A stretch of DNA of 11,170 nt from Gammaproteobacteria bacterium (GCA_030620735.1 JAUXDV010000040.1:1-11170); one strand, 5' to 3'; positions 1 through 6,877 are shown, counted from the stretch's first letter. Numbers and translations: made by a program. Notes: a model not told the origin generated them from the letters alone.

Positions 1-1044
1 GACAAGGCAGAGCAGCTGGCGATCGATCGCGCCAAAGCGCTGTTTGATGCTGATTATGCCAATGTACAGCCGCACTCGGGCTCGCAGGCAAACGCCGCAG
101 TCTTCATGGCATTGTGTCAGCCGGGCGATACGGTGCTGGGTATGAGTCTGGCCGACGGCGGTCACCTGACCCATGGCGCCAAACCCAGCTTTTCGGGAAA
201 AATATACCATGCTGTTCAGTATGGTCTGCATGCCGAAACCGGCGAGATCGACTATGAACAGGTCGAGAGCCTGGCGCGCGAACACAAACCGAAGATGATC
301 ATTGCCGGTTTTTCGGCCTATTCACGCATCGTTGACTGGCAGCGTTTTCGTGAAATTGCCGACGAGGTTGGCGCATATCTGTTCGTCGACATGGCGCATG
401 TGGCGGGGCTCATTGCAACAGGTCTCTATCCAAGCCCTGTTGGCATCGCCGATGTGACCACCACCACCACCCACAAAACCCTGCGGGGTCCGCGCGGTGG
501 CCTGATTCTGGCTAAATCCAATGCGGAGATCGAGAAAAAGCTCAACTCTGCGGTATTTCCCGGTGGCCAGGGCGGTCCGTTGATGCATGTCATTGCCGCC
601 AAGGCGGTTGCCTTCAAGGAGGCGATGGAACCCGGCTTCAAGAGCTATCAGCAGCAGGTGATGAGCAACGCAAAAGCAATGGCTGGCATCTTTATGCAGC
701 GCGGCTACGATGTGGTTTCCAAAGGCACGGATGACCACCTCTTTCTGGTGAGTTTTATCGAGGCTGGTCTCACCGGTAAAGAGGTCGATGCCTGGCTGGG
801 TGCGGCGAATATCACCGTCAACATGAATGCCGTGCCGAATGATCCGCAGTCGCCCTTTGTCACCAGCGGCATCCGTGTCGGAACCCCGGCGATTACGACC
901 CGCGGTTTCAATGAAGCAGATGCAACTGAGCTGGCCGGCTGGATGTGCGACATCATCGACAGCAAAGGGGAACAGGGAGTGATCGATGCGATCAGGGAGA
1001 AGGCAGAAGCCATCTGCGCCAGACTCCCTGTTTATGCGGATTAG
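1..1044 (+). CDS. glyA: Serine hydroxymethyltransferase (5' end cut by window edge)
   Basis: PLP enzyme of the cytoplasm that interconverts serine plus tetrahydrofolate with glycine plus 5,10-methylenetetrahydrofolate, the main source of one-carbon units. The frame is open from base 1 and 347 residues are visible. The family is about 417 residues, so roughly 70 N-terminal residues lie outside the window. Visible family marks are the QPHSGSQAN stretch near the cut end, the FVDMAHVAGLIA segment, and the cofactor-binding block VTTTTTHKTLRGPRGG, whose lysine (codon 475-477) should form the Schiff base with PLP. The C-terminal substrate-binding part is intact, including SGIRVGTPAITTRG, and ends in TAG at 1042-1044. 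nrdR starts 8 bp later, so the two are probably co-transcribed. Its promoter is not in view. Confidence 0.97.
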   Translation, partial: DKAEQLAIDRAKALFDADYANVQPHSGSQANAAVFMALCQPGDTVLGMSLADGGHLTHGAKPSFSGKIYHAVQYGLHAETGEIDYEQVESLAREHKPKMIIAGFSAYSRIVDWQRFREIADEVGAYLFVDMAHVAGLIATGLYPSPVGIADVTTTTTHKTLRGPRGGLILAKSNAEIEKKLNSAVFPGGQGGPLMHVIAAKAVAFKEAMEPGFKSYQQQVMSNAKAMAGIFMQRGYDVVSKGTDDHLFLVSFIEAGLTGKEVDAWLGAANITVNMNAVPNDPQSPFVTSGIRVGTPAITTRGFNEADATELAGWMCDIIDSKGEQGVIDAIREKAEAICARLPVYAD

Positions 1045-1052
1045 CTGAGACA

Positions 1053-1562
1053 ATGCGCTGTCCATTCTGCGGAGCACAAGAGACCAAGGTGATGGACTCA
1101 CGCCTTTCGGGCGAGGGTGACCAGGTGCGTCGACGGCGTCGATGTACGGCTTGCAATGAACGCTTTACCACCTATGAGTCAGTTGAAATGAATCTGCCGC
1201 GCGTCATCAAGGAGGATGACAGCAGGGTTGCATTCAACGGCCACAAACTGCGCGCCGGAATGTCGCGCGCACTGGAAAAAAGAGCAGTTGCCAGCGAGCA
1301 GATCGACGCGGCGATCTTCCGTATCACGCGCAAACTCTCCTCCAGTGGCGAGGCCGAGGTTTCATCCCGGGAGATCGGTGACCTGGTGATGGAGGAGCTG
1401 CGCAATCTCGACCAGGTTGCCTATGTGCGTTTTGCATCGGTGTATCGCAAATTTGAAGATGTAAATGCCTTCCGTGAAGAGATTGAAAAATTACAGACGC
1501 TGCCGGCATCTGAAGGGCAAGATGATCATGATTCATCCCCCGAATCGATGGAGAAAAAGTGA
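1053..1562 (+). CDS. nrdR: Transcriptional repressor NrdR
   Basis: Zinc- and nucleotide-binding repressor of ribonucleotide reductase operons. It senses ATP/dATP through an ATP-cone and binds NrdR boxes. The 169-residue product begins MRCPFCG and carries a zinc ribbon with C3, C6, C31 and C34 (CPFCG and CTACNERF), with a basic run RRRRR just before the second pair. The ATP-cone follows from about residue 49 (LPRVIKEDD, then LRAGMSRALEKR). An acidic tail of about 20 residues makes it somewhat longer than the usual ~150. The frame is open further upstream to an ATG at 945, but that extension lies inside glyA and lacks family similarity. The start at 1053 gives the canonical N-terminus. The ribosome binding site is weak. 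It overlaps ribD by 4 bp. No NrdR box was recognised here, and the usual targets (nrd genes) are not in the window. Confidence 0.96.
   Translation: MRCPFCGAQETKVMDSRLSGEGDQVRRRRRCTACNERFTTYESVEMNLPRVIKEDDSRVAFNGHKLRAGMSRALEKRAVASEQIDAAIFRITRKLSSSGEAEVSSREIGDLVMEELRNLDQVAYVRFASVYRKFEDVNAFREEIEKLQTLPASEGQDDHDSSPESMEKK
1550..1553 (+). promoter_or_regulatory. Ribosome binding site for ribD GTG start
   Basis: GGAG followed by five A bases places a Shine-Dalgarno core 5 nt before the GTG at 1559. This supports GTG as the ribD start and the GTGA overlap with the nrdR stop (translational coupling). Confidence 0.7.
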
Positions 1563-2677
1563 GCGACAGCAAGTGGATGGCGCGTGCGTTGCAGCTTGCT
1601 GAACGTGGCATCTATACGACCGATCCGAATCCGCGTGTCGGCTGCGTGCTGGTCAAAGGTGATGAAATTGTTGGCGAGGGGTGGCACTACCGCGCCGGTT
1701 TGCCTCATGCTGAAAAAGCGGCGCTTGTAAATGCCGGAAAAAATGCCCGGGGCAGCACGGCCTATGTCACGCTGGAACCCTGTTGCCACCATGGCAGCAC
1801 TCCGCCATGCAGTGATGCATTGATCGATGCGGGAGTCGAACGGGTTGTTGTCGCCATGCAGGACCCCAATCCGCTGGTTGCCGGAAAAGGGCTGGAGCAG
1901 TTGCGCGCGGCGGGAATCGTTGTTGAAAGCGGGCTGCTGGAAGAGGAGGCGAAAGCGCTGAATCCGGGGTTCATCCGGCGTATGAGTGCGGCTCGCCCCT
2001 ATGTGCGCTGCAAGCTGGCGATGAGTCTCGATGGACGCACCGCAATGGCCAGCGGCGAAAGCCGGTGGATCAGCTCGGATGCATCGAGACGCGATGTGCA
2101 TCGTTTGCGGGCGCGCAGTTCAGCCATTGTGACCGGCATCGGCACCGTGCTGGCGGATGACCCGTCCATGACGGTGCGCCTTCAGGCAGAGGATTTGCCC
2201 GGCGTCGAAGATGCCGCGGATATCCGCCAACCGCTGCGGGTAGTTGTCGATTCATCACTGCGCACCCCCGTCGATGCTAAAATTCTGCAGACTCAGGAAT
2301 CCAGCGCCACACTGATTGTCACCACGAGTATAGATGCACCGCGCCGGGATGCGCTGCAGCAGGCGGGAGCAGAAATGCTGGTCCATGCCGATGAGCCGCA
2401 GGTTTCACTATCACTGCTGTGTGAGCAGCTGGCGCAGCGGGAGATCAATGAGTTGCTGATCGAGGCTGGTCCAACGCTTGCAGGTGCTGCACTACAGGCT
2501 GGCATCATCGATGAGCTGGTCATCTACATGGCGCCGCACCTGATGGGCAACAGCGCACGCGGACTCTTCAACCTGCCGGGCCTGCAGCAGATGGCGCAGC
2601 GCATCCCGTTGAGCATCAAAGATGTTCGCCAGATTGGTCCCGATTTTAGATTGATACTCACCCCGGAGAGAGATTGA
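1559..2677 (+). CDS. ribD: Bifunctional riboflavin biosynthesis deaminase/reductase RibD
   Basis: Catalyses two consecutive steps of riboflavin synthesis: deamination of the diaminopyrimidinone 5'-phosphate made from GTP, then NADPH-dependent reduction of its ribosyl chain. The 372 residues match the family length. The N-terminal deaminase domain (about 1-145) has the zinc motif H50-A51-E52 and EPCCHHGSTPPC, giving ligands H50, C75 and C84 and catalytic E52. The more usual HGRTPPC is HGSTPPC here. The C-terminal reductase domain begins about residue 147 (YVRCKLAMSLDGRTA, then SGESRWISS). Translation starts at GTG 1559, because no ATG fits the canonical N-terminus. The start overlaps the nrdR stop as GTGA. 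ribE begins 1 bp after the stop. No FMN riboswitch can sit directly upstream because of the overlap. Confidence 0.97.
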   Translation: MSDSKWMARALQLAERGIYTTDPNPRVGCVLVKGDEIVGEGWHYRAGLPHAEKAALVNAGKNARGSTAYVTLEPCCHHGSTPPCSDALIDAGVERVVVAMQDPNPLVAGKGLEQLRAAGIVVESGLLEEEAKALNPGFIRRMSAARPYVRCKLAMSLDGRTAMASGESRWISSDASRRDVHRLRARSSAIVTGIGTVLADDPSMTVRLQAEDLPGVEDAADIRQPLRVVVDSSLRTPVDAKILQTQESSATLIVTTSIDAPRRDALQQAGAEMLVHADEPQVSLSLLCEQLAQREINELLIEAGPTLAGAALQAGIIDELVIYMAPHLMGNSARGLFNLPGLQQMAQRIPLSIKDVRQIGPDFRLILTPERD

Positions 2678-2678
2678 T

Positions 2679-3341
2679 ATGTTTACAGGTATTATCCAGG
2701 CGCAGGGAAGCATCGCTGATCTGCAGCCGCGAAGCGGCGACATGCGCCTGCAGATCAACACGGGCAAGCTTGATCTCGGCGATGTATCGCTGGGCGACAG
2801 CATCGCAGTCAATGGCGTCTGCCTGACTGCAGTAGAACTCACGGCAAAGAGTTTCTCTGCCGATGTCTCCAATGAGACCTTACTGCTGACCTCGCTGGGA
2901 GGGCTGAAAACCGGCAGCCCCGTCAACCTGGAAAAAGCGCTGACCCTGGCGACGCGTCTGGGCGGACACCTGGTCAGTGGTCATGTCGATGGCGTCGGTA
3001 CGGTCATCAGCCGCAGTGATGACGGCCGTTCGGTGTGCTTCTTGATCGAGGCTCCAGCTCTGCTGGCGCGCTATATCGCCCACAAGGGGTCGATTTGCAT
3101 CGATGGAACCAGCCTGACAGTCAATGCTGTCGATGGCGCCAGGTTCGAACTCAATATCGTACCGCATACGCTCAAAGAGACCATCATGGGAGATTACCAG
3201 GCAGGTTCCGAGGTCAACCTGGAGGTGGACCTGATCGCCAGGTATCTCGAACGCCTGCTGCTGGGCGACAAGGCGGCAATCCCCGGTGAAAAAGTTGAGA
3301 TCGATGAAGCGCTGCTCAAAAAAACAGGGTTCATTGCATAA
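2679..3341 (+). CDS. ribE: Riboflavin synthase alpha chain
   Basis: Catalyses dismutation of two 6,7-dimethyl-8-ribityllumazine molecules into riboflavin and the pyrimidinedione. The 220-residue product has the internal duplication typical of the family. The first lumazine-binding half starts MFTGIIQ and contains GDSIAVNGVCLTAV (about 39-52). The second half starts near GGHLVSGHVDGVG and contains GSICIDGTSLTVNAV (about 137-151). A good Shine-Dalgarno sequence (GGAGAG at 2665-2670) lies 8 nt before the ATG, inside the end of ribD. It is called ribE here; the naming differs between species (ribC in older E. coli usage). In many proteobacteria ribBA, ribH and nusB follow. Here the run ends at a terminator, so the remaining riboflavin genes must be elsewhere. 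Confidence 0.97.
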   Translation: MFTGIIQAQGSIADLQPRSGDMRLQINTGKLDLGDVSLGDSIAVNGVCLTAVELTAKSFSADVSNETLLLTSLGGLKTGSPVNLEKALTLATRLGGHLVSGHVDGVGTVISRSDDGRSVCFLIEAPALLARYIAHKGSICIDGTSLTVNAVDGARFELNIVPHTLKETIMGDYQAGSEVNLEVDLIARYLERLLLGDKAAIPGEKVEIDEALLKKTGFIA

Positions 3342-3346
3342 AAACC

Positions 3347-3416
3347 AAGACTCGGGACTGAGGACTGGGAAAACATACGACTGAGTCCTCACTCCTCAGC
3401 ACTCAGTCTTTTTTTT
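3347..3416 (+). terminator. Rho-independent terminator built from a CTCAGT-type palindromic repeat
   Basis: A perfect 8-bp stem GACTGAGT (3379-3386) / ACTCAGTC (3401-3408) with a 14-nt loop is followed at once by eight T residues (3409-3416). A competing 8-bp stem pairs 3359-3366 with 3384-3391, and the whole left part from 3347 can pair imperfectly with 3384-3410. The left part has a 7-nt internal rhythm (GACTGAG GACTGGG). It lies just after the ribE stop and before the presumed yebC promoter, so it should end the glyA-nrdR-ribDE transcript. Confidence 0.75.
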
Positions 3417-3418
3417 CC

Positions 3419-3427
3419 TGATAGAAT
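3419..3427 (+). promoter_or_regulatory. Possible extended -10 promoter for yebC
   Basis: TGATAGAAT fits an extended -10 element (TGn followed by TAGAAT, five of six matches to TATAAT), with no good -35. A second candidate -10, CATAAT, lies at 3439-3444. The position directly after a terminator and 35 bp before yebC is sensible. The motif evidence alone is weak. Confidence 0.35.
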
Positions 3428-3461
3428 CTAATGAACTGCATAATTAAAAAAGAGGCATCAC

Positions 3462-4208
3462 ATGGCTGGACACAGTAAATGGGCCAACATCAAGCACAAG
3501 AAAGCGGCGAATGACAAAAAGCGTGGGAAAATCTGGACCAAGGTGATCCGGGAGATCACAGTGGCGGCGCGAGCAGGTGGCGGTGACATCGACAGCAATC
3601 CACGTCTGCGTCTTGCCATCGACAAGGCAAAAGGAACCAACATGCCGAAGGACACCATCGATCGGGCGGTAAAGAAGGGAGCCGGTGGTGATGAGGATGG
3701 CAACTATGAAGAGATTCGTTATGAGGGATACGGCCCTGGCGGTGCGGCTGTGATCGCCGACTGCATGACCGATAATCGCAACCGCACCGCCGCCGAGGTG
3801 CGCCATGCGTTTACCAAGTATGGCGGCAATCTGGGCACTGCTGGTTCGGTTGCCTATCTCTTCAGCAAGCAGGGCATCATCAGTTTTGATGCCGGCGCGG
3901 ATGAAGACGCCATCATGGAGGGGGCGCTGGATGCCGGCGCTGAAGATGTGATCTCCAATGATGACGGCTCGGTCGATGTCATGACCACGCCTGAAGATTT
4001 TGAAGCGGTGCGTGATGCATTGCTCGGGGATGACCTGGAAGCCGTGCATGCAGAGGTTACATTCACAGCATCAACAGAGGCGACTCTGAATGCCAAAGAG
4101 GCTGAGAGTATGCTGAAAATGATCGATCTGCTGGAAGATCTGGATGATGTCCAGGAGGTCTACAGCAATGCGGATATCCCGCAGGAAGTTCTGGATTCGC
4201 TGGGCTGA
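3462..4208 (+). CDS. yebC: YebC/TACO1 family protein
   Basis: Member of the YebC/PmpR/TACO1 family. It was long annotated as a transcriptional regulator, but the mitochondrial homologue TACO1 and more recent bacterial work point to a role in translation. The 248-residue length is typical. The N-terminus MAGHSKWANIKHKKAAND is diagnostic, followed by KRGKIWTKVIREI, the NPRLRLAIDKAK segment and the YEGYGPGGAAVIADC strand, with the acidic C-terminal half usual for the family. The Shine-Dalgarno sequence AGAGG at 3451-3455 lies 6 nt before the ATG. yebC commonly sits immediately upstream of ruvC in gammaproteobacteria, as here, but a 161-bp gap with a hairpin repeat separates them. Whether it is co-transcribed with ruvCAB cannot be told from sequence. 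Confidence 0.95.
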   Translation: MAGHSKWANIKHKKAANDKKRGKIWTKVIREITVAARAGGGDIDSNPRLRLAIDKAKGTNMPKDTIDRAVKKGAGGDEDGNYEEIRYEGYGPGGAAVIADCMTDNRNRTAAEVRHAFTKYGGNLGTAGSVAYLFSKQGIISFDAGADEDAIMEGALDAGAEDVISNDDGSVDVMTTPEDFEAVRDALLGDDLEAVHAEVTFTASTEATLNAKEAESMLKMIDLLEDLDDVQEVYSNADIPQEVLDSLG

Positions 4209-4263
4209 TTCTAGTGTTTTTCGAGAGGCTAATATCTTTACATATGATTCGAGTTTTCACTTT

Positions 4264-4321
4264 ATCTCTCGCAAAGGCGCAAAGGACGCCAAGAAAACCC
4301 CTTTGCGTCTTTGCGAGAGAT
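4264..4321. repeat. Palindromic intergenic repeat, CGCAAAG type
   Basis: Arms 4264-4285 and 4300-4321 form a 22-bp stem with 21 Watson-Crick pairs and one G-T wobble (4277/4308), with a 14-nt loop. The left arm and loop hold heptamers CGCAAAG at 4270 and 4278 and CGCCAAG at 4287, spaced 8 and 9 nt. It lies between yebC and ruvC. No T-tract follows, so it is not an obvious terminator on either strand. The remainder of the 4209-4369 gap shows no gene. Confidence 0.85.
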
Positions 4322-4369
4322 TATTAGGACTTCCATGCATTGTAAGTCTCAGACTCGGTCTCGCTAGCG

Positions 4370-4870
4370 ATGCGACGAATTATCGGCATCGATCCGGGTT
4401 CAAGATATACCGGCTACGGCATTATCGATTCTGACGGACGCAACAGCCAGCATGTCGTCAGCGGCCGCATCCGCACCGGCAAGGAGGAGTTCTGCCAGCG
4501 CCTGGGAATCATCTATCAGGGAATCGAGGAGATTATCGCTGAATACCATCCGCTGGAAGCTGCAGTCGAGCAGGTCTTCATGGCGCGAAACCCCAATTCG
4601 GCGTTGAAGCTGGGGCAGGCGAGGGGGGCTGCAATCAGCGCGCTGGTTGTCGCTAAATTATCGGTTGCCGAATATACACCACGCCTGGTCAAGCAGGCTG
4701 TGGTCGGCACCGGAACTGCTGAAAAGGGTCAGGTCGGACATATGGTCAGAGTGATGCTTAGTATCAACCAGCCGCTCAGCGAAGATCAGGGTGATGCCCT
4801 GGCCGTAGCGCTGTGTCATGCGCATATGTCAGAGACAACACAGCGTCTGAAGCGTGGAGTCAGCTGGTGA
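4370..4870 (+). CDS. ruvC: Crossover junction endodeoxyribonuclease RuvC
   Basis: Holliday-junction resolvase, an RNase H-fold homodimer that cuts four-way junctions symmetrically together with RuvAB. The 166-residue product is of normal length, slightly shorter at the C-terminus than the E. coli enzyme. The four catalytic acidic residues are visible: D8 in GIDPGSRYTGYG, E67 in AAVEQVFMARN, and D139 and D142 in EDQGDALAVAL. The SALKLGQARGAA and TAEKGQVGHMV segments are conserved. The start at 4370 gives the canonical N-terminus. No clear Shine-Dalgarno sequence precedes it, and the A of the ATG is the last base of a perfect palindrome, TCGCTAGCGA. The 3' end overlaps ruvA by 4 bp. I saw no LexA box (CTGT-N8-ACAG) upstream. 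Confidence 0.97.
   Translation: MRRIIGIDPGSRYTGYGIIDSDGRNSQHVVSGRIRTGKEEFCQRLGIIYQGIEEIIAEYHPLEAAVEQVFMARNPNSALKLGQARGAAISALVVAKLSVAEYTPRLVKQAVVGTGTAEKGQVGHMVRVMLSINQPLSEDQGDALAVALCHAHMSETTQRLKRGVSW
4856..4859 (+). promoter_or_regulatory. Ribosome binding site for ruvA GTG start
   Basis: GGAG lies 7 nt before the GTG at 4867. This supports the GTG, rather than an upstream ATG inside ruvC at 4813, as the ruvA start. Confidence 0.65.
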
Positions 4871-5466
4871 TCGGTCGTCTGCGTGGTGAAATTATCCTCA
4901 AACAGCCGCCGTTTCTGATGCTGGATGTGAATGGCGTCGGCTACGAAATTGAAGCGCCGATGTCCACCTTCTACGAACTGCCAGCAGTCGGAGAGCACAT
5001 CATCCTGTTCACGCATCTGATGATCAGGGATGATGCGCATGTGCTGTATGCCTTCTATCAGGAGCAGGAACGTCTGCTGTTCCGCACCTTGCTGAAGATC
5101 AGCGGAGTCGGCGGGAAAATGGCGCTGGCAATTCTCTCCGGCATGAATGCGGGCGAGTTTTCTCTGTGTATTCAAAATGAGGACGTTACCGCGCTGGTGC
5201 GTATCCCGGGGGTTGGCAAGAAGACGGCGCAGCGTTTGATTATCGAGATGAAGGACAAGCTGGTGGTGACAGGATCAGCGCTGACTTCATCGGCAGCAGC
5301 GCCTGCCGCTGTACAGGAGTCTCCCTCGAGCGAAGCGGTCAGCGCGCTGGTCGCACTGGGTTACAGGCCCGTAGAGGCGAACCGTCTGGTCAAGTCCGTC
5401 GAAGCAGAAGGGCTCAGCAGTGAAGAGCTGATTCGCGCAGCCCTGCAGTCGTTGATCAGAAAATAG
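4867..5466 (+). CDS. ruvA: Holliday junction branch migration complex subunit RuvA
   Basis: Tetrameric junction-recognition protein that holds the Holliday junction in a square-planar form and recruits the RuvB motors. Starting at GTG 4867, the product is 199 residues (E. coli 203) and begins MIGRLRGEIILK, the family N-terminus. Domain I (OB fold) spans about 1-64 and keeps an acidic pair at the junction-centre pin (D55, D56 in IRDDAHVLY). Two helix-hairpin-helix motifs follow: KISGVGGKMALAIL (77-90) and VRIPGVGKKTAQRLI (111-125). An Ala/Ser-rich linker (about 137-155) leads to the RuvB-binding domain III (SEAVSALVALGY to the end). The start overlaps the ruvC stop as GTGA. An in-frame ATG at 4813 was rejected because it adds 18 residues without family similarity. 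Confidence 0.97.
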   Translation: MIGRLRGEIILKQPPFLMLDVNGVGYEIEAPMSTFYELPAVGEHIILFTHLMIRDDAHVLYAFYQEQERLLFRTLLKISGVGGKMALAILSGMNAGEFSLCIQNEDVTALVRIPGVGKKTAQRLIIEMKDKLVVTGSALTSSAAAPAAVQESPSSEAVSALVALGYRPVEANRLVKSVEAEGLSSEELIRAALQSLIRK

Positions 5467-5472
5467 TTTTTT

Positions 5473-5611
5473 AACCACAGATGAACACAGATAAACACAG
5501 ATATTTTTATAGTCTTAATCTGCAACATCTCAATAAAACCGTGATAAGCAGCATCCTACACCGTCTCGAACAATGAACGGAGTTATTGAGAAGTCACCTT
5601 AATCTGTGGTT
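5473..5611. repeat. Palindromic intergenic repeat, CACAGAT type, interrupted
   Basis: The left arm has three CACAGAT heptamers starting at 5476, 5486 and 5496 (exact 10-nt spacing). The outermost 10 bp (5473-5482) are perfectly complementary to 5602-5611. The arms are unusually far apart because a 75-bp segment (5523-5597) flanked by a 9-bp direct repeat lies between them. It fills most of the 188-bp gap between ruvA and ruvB. I see no gene in this gap. Confidence 0.8.
5523..5597. mobile_element. Possible miniature inverted-repeat insert (MITE-like), 75 bp
   Basis: The exact 9-mer CTTAATCTG occurs at 5514-5522 and again at 5598-5606, as expected of a target-site duplication around an insert. 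The intervening 75 bp are themselves an inverted repeat. CTCAATAA at 5529-5536 pairs with TTATTGAG at 5583-5590, and CCGT at 5539-5542 pairs with ACGG at 5577-5580. The 14-nt ends match as inverted repeats in 11 positions. Removing the segment brings the two arms of the host repeat to a normal hairpin distance. There is no coding capacity. No transposase family was recognised. The insertion reading is an inference. Confidence 0.45.
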
Positions 5612-5654
5612 CATATAAAAAGATTCATGAGATTGCCTAGGATATCATCTGAAT

Positions 5655-6692
5655 ATGTCAGAAATTGAACGACTGATCAGCCCTCAGGAGGGTGGTGAAG
5701 AGGCGCTCATCGATCGCGCCATTCGCCCCAAACAATTAAAAGATTATGTCGGTCAGCCGGTGGTGCGTGAGCAGATGGATATCTTTATCCAGGCCGCAAG
5801 CGGGCGCTCCGAGGCGCTGGACCACGTGCTGATCTTTGGTCCCCCCGGTCTTGGCAAAACCACGCTGGCGCACATCATTGCCAACGAGATGCAGGCGAGT
5901 CTGCGCCAGACATCAGGGCCCGTGCTGGAAAAGGCGGGAGATCTGGCGGCATTGCTGACCAATCTCGAACCTCATGATGTACTCTTTATCGATGAGATAC
6001 ACCGTCTCAGTCCGGTGGTCGAGGAGGTGCTCTACCCTGCAATGGAGGATTACCAGATCGACATCATGATCGGCGAGGGCCCTGCGGCGCGCTCTATCAA
6101 ACTCGATCTGCCCCCATTTACACTGGTGGGAGCAACCACCAGGGCAGGGCTGCTCACTTCACCGTTGCGTGACCGCTTTGGCATTGTGCAGCGGCTGGAG
6201 TTCTACTCGACAGAGGATCTGACGCATATCGTGCGACGCTCCGCCGGGATTCTTAATCTGAGTCTGGACAAGCCCGGCGCACACGAGATCGCGCGGCGCT
6301 CACGCGGAACACCACGCATTGCCAACCGCCTGCTGCGGCGTGTGCGTGACTATGCGGACGTCAAGGCCGATGGCAGGATCAATGCCGAAGTGGCCGACCT
6401 GGCGCTGGTCATGCTCAATGTTGACAAGAACGGTTTTGACCACATGGACAGACGTCTGTTGTCAGCCATCATCGAGAAGTTTGAGGGCGGCCCCGTCGGT
6501 GTGGACTCTCTTGCCGCGGCGATCGGCGAAGAGCGCGGCACCATCGAGGATGTGCTCGAGCCTTATCTGATCCAGCAGGGTTTTTTGATGCGCTCGCCAC
6601 GCGGACGCATGGCGACAAATGCGGCATGGCGCTATCTGGGATTAAAACCCCCGCAGCAGCAGGATTCAGCCGAGGATCTTCTCTCCGAGTAG
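5655..6692 (+). CDS. ruvB: Holliday junction branch migration ATPase RuvB
   Basis: AAA+ hexameric motor that drives branch migration on RuvA-bound junctions. The 345 residues compare with 336 in E. coli; the extra residues are at the C-terminus. The N-terminal linker reads DRAIRPKQLKDYVGQ (about 20-34). Walker A is GPPGLGKTT (62-70 with the preceding F), Walker B is FIDEIH (111-116), and sensor and arginine-finger segments are in GATTRAGLLTSPLRDRFG (about 159-176). The C-terminal winged-helix domain includes IGEERGTIEDVLEPYLIQQG and the TPRGRMAT-type motif, here SPRGRMAT. It is 188 bp from ruvA, separated by an interrupted palindromic repeat. A TATAAA at 5614 could be a -10, but no matched -35 was seen. 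An AGGA at 5639 is rather far from the ATG (12 nt), so the ribosome binding site is poor. Confidence 0.97.
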   Translation: MSEIERLISPQEGGEEALIDRAIRPKQLKDYVGQPVVREQMDIFIQAASGRSEALDHVLIFGPPGLGKTTLAHIIANEMQASLRQTSGPVLEKAGDLAALLTNLEPHDVLFIDEIHRLSPVVEEVLYPAMEDYQIDIMIGEGPAARSIKLDLPPFTLVGATTRAGLLTSPLRDRFGIVQRLEFYSTEDLTHIVRRSAGILNLSLDKPGAHEIARRSRGTPRIANRLLRRVRDYADVKADGRINAEVADLALVMLNVDKNGFDHMDRRLLSAIIEKFEGGPVGVDSLAAAIGEERGTIEDVLEPYLIQQGFLMRSPRGRMATNAAWRYLGLKPPQQQDSAEDLLSE

Positions 6693-6750
6693 GACAAAAA
6701 AGCTTTTACCACGAAAGTCACGAAAAACACGAAAAGGGACAATCCATTCC

Positions 6751-6857
6751 CTCGTTCCCATGCTCCTGCGTGGGAATGCATATTTTGTTATCCATAACTC
6801 GATTCCCTGGAATTTTCCGTTCTATGTATGGGTTCCCACGGGGGACCGTGGGAACCA
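6751..6857. repeat. Double-hairpin repeat of GTTCCCACG type nested in another repeat
   Basis: There are two GC-rich hairpins. The first pairs TTCCCATGC (6755-6763) with GCGTGGGAA (6768-6776), with one G-T wobble and a 4-nt loop. The second is a perfect 11-bp stem (6831-6841 with 6846-6856) and a 4-nt loop. The first hairpin and the reverse complement of the second resemble one another, so the whole unit is also a larger inverted repeat. I know similar CGTTCCCACG/CGTGGGAACG palindromes from intergenic regions of many environmental bacteria; this is from memory, not a search. Confidence 0.75.
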
Positions 6858-6877
6858 GTGTGATTTTCTTTTTTTTT
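6831..6877 (+). terminator. Likely terminator after ruvB
   Basis: A perfect 11-bp GC-rich stem with a 4-nt loop (6831-6856) is followed after 7 nt by TTTTC and nine T residues (6869-6877). The spacer before the T-tract is longer than ideal. The position between convergent genes makes a transcription stop useful here. Confidence 0.5.

Noticed and set aside
322..1101. 259-residue open frame on the minus strand across glyA and nrdR
   Set aside because: It is antisense to conserved genes, and the composition is that of a mirror frame with no domain signature.
1045..1558. FMN riboswitch ahead of ribD
   Set aside because: ribD overlaps nrdR, and the only upstream gap is 8 bp between glyA and nrdR, so there is no room for one.
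4144..4434. Plus-strand open frame running from yebC through the gap into ruvC
   Set aside because: Its middle is a translation of the CGCAAAG repeat (ISRKGAKDAKK), and both ends are out of frame with real genes.
4813..4866. Upstream ATG for ruvA
   Set aside because: It lies inside ruvC and adds residues not found in RuvA. The GTG at 4867 gives the family N-terminus and has a GGAG 7 nt upstream.
3342..5654. LexA (SOS) box controlling ruvCAB
   Set aside because: No CTGT-N8-ACAG match was found by eye upstream of yebC, ruvC or ruvB.
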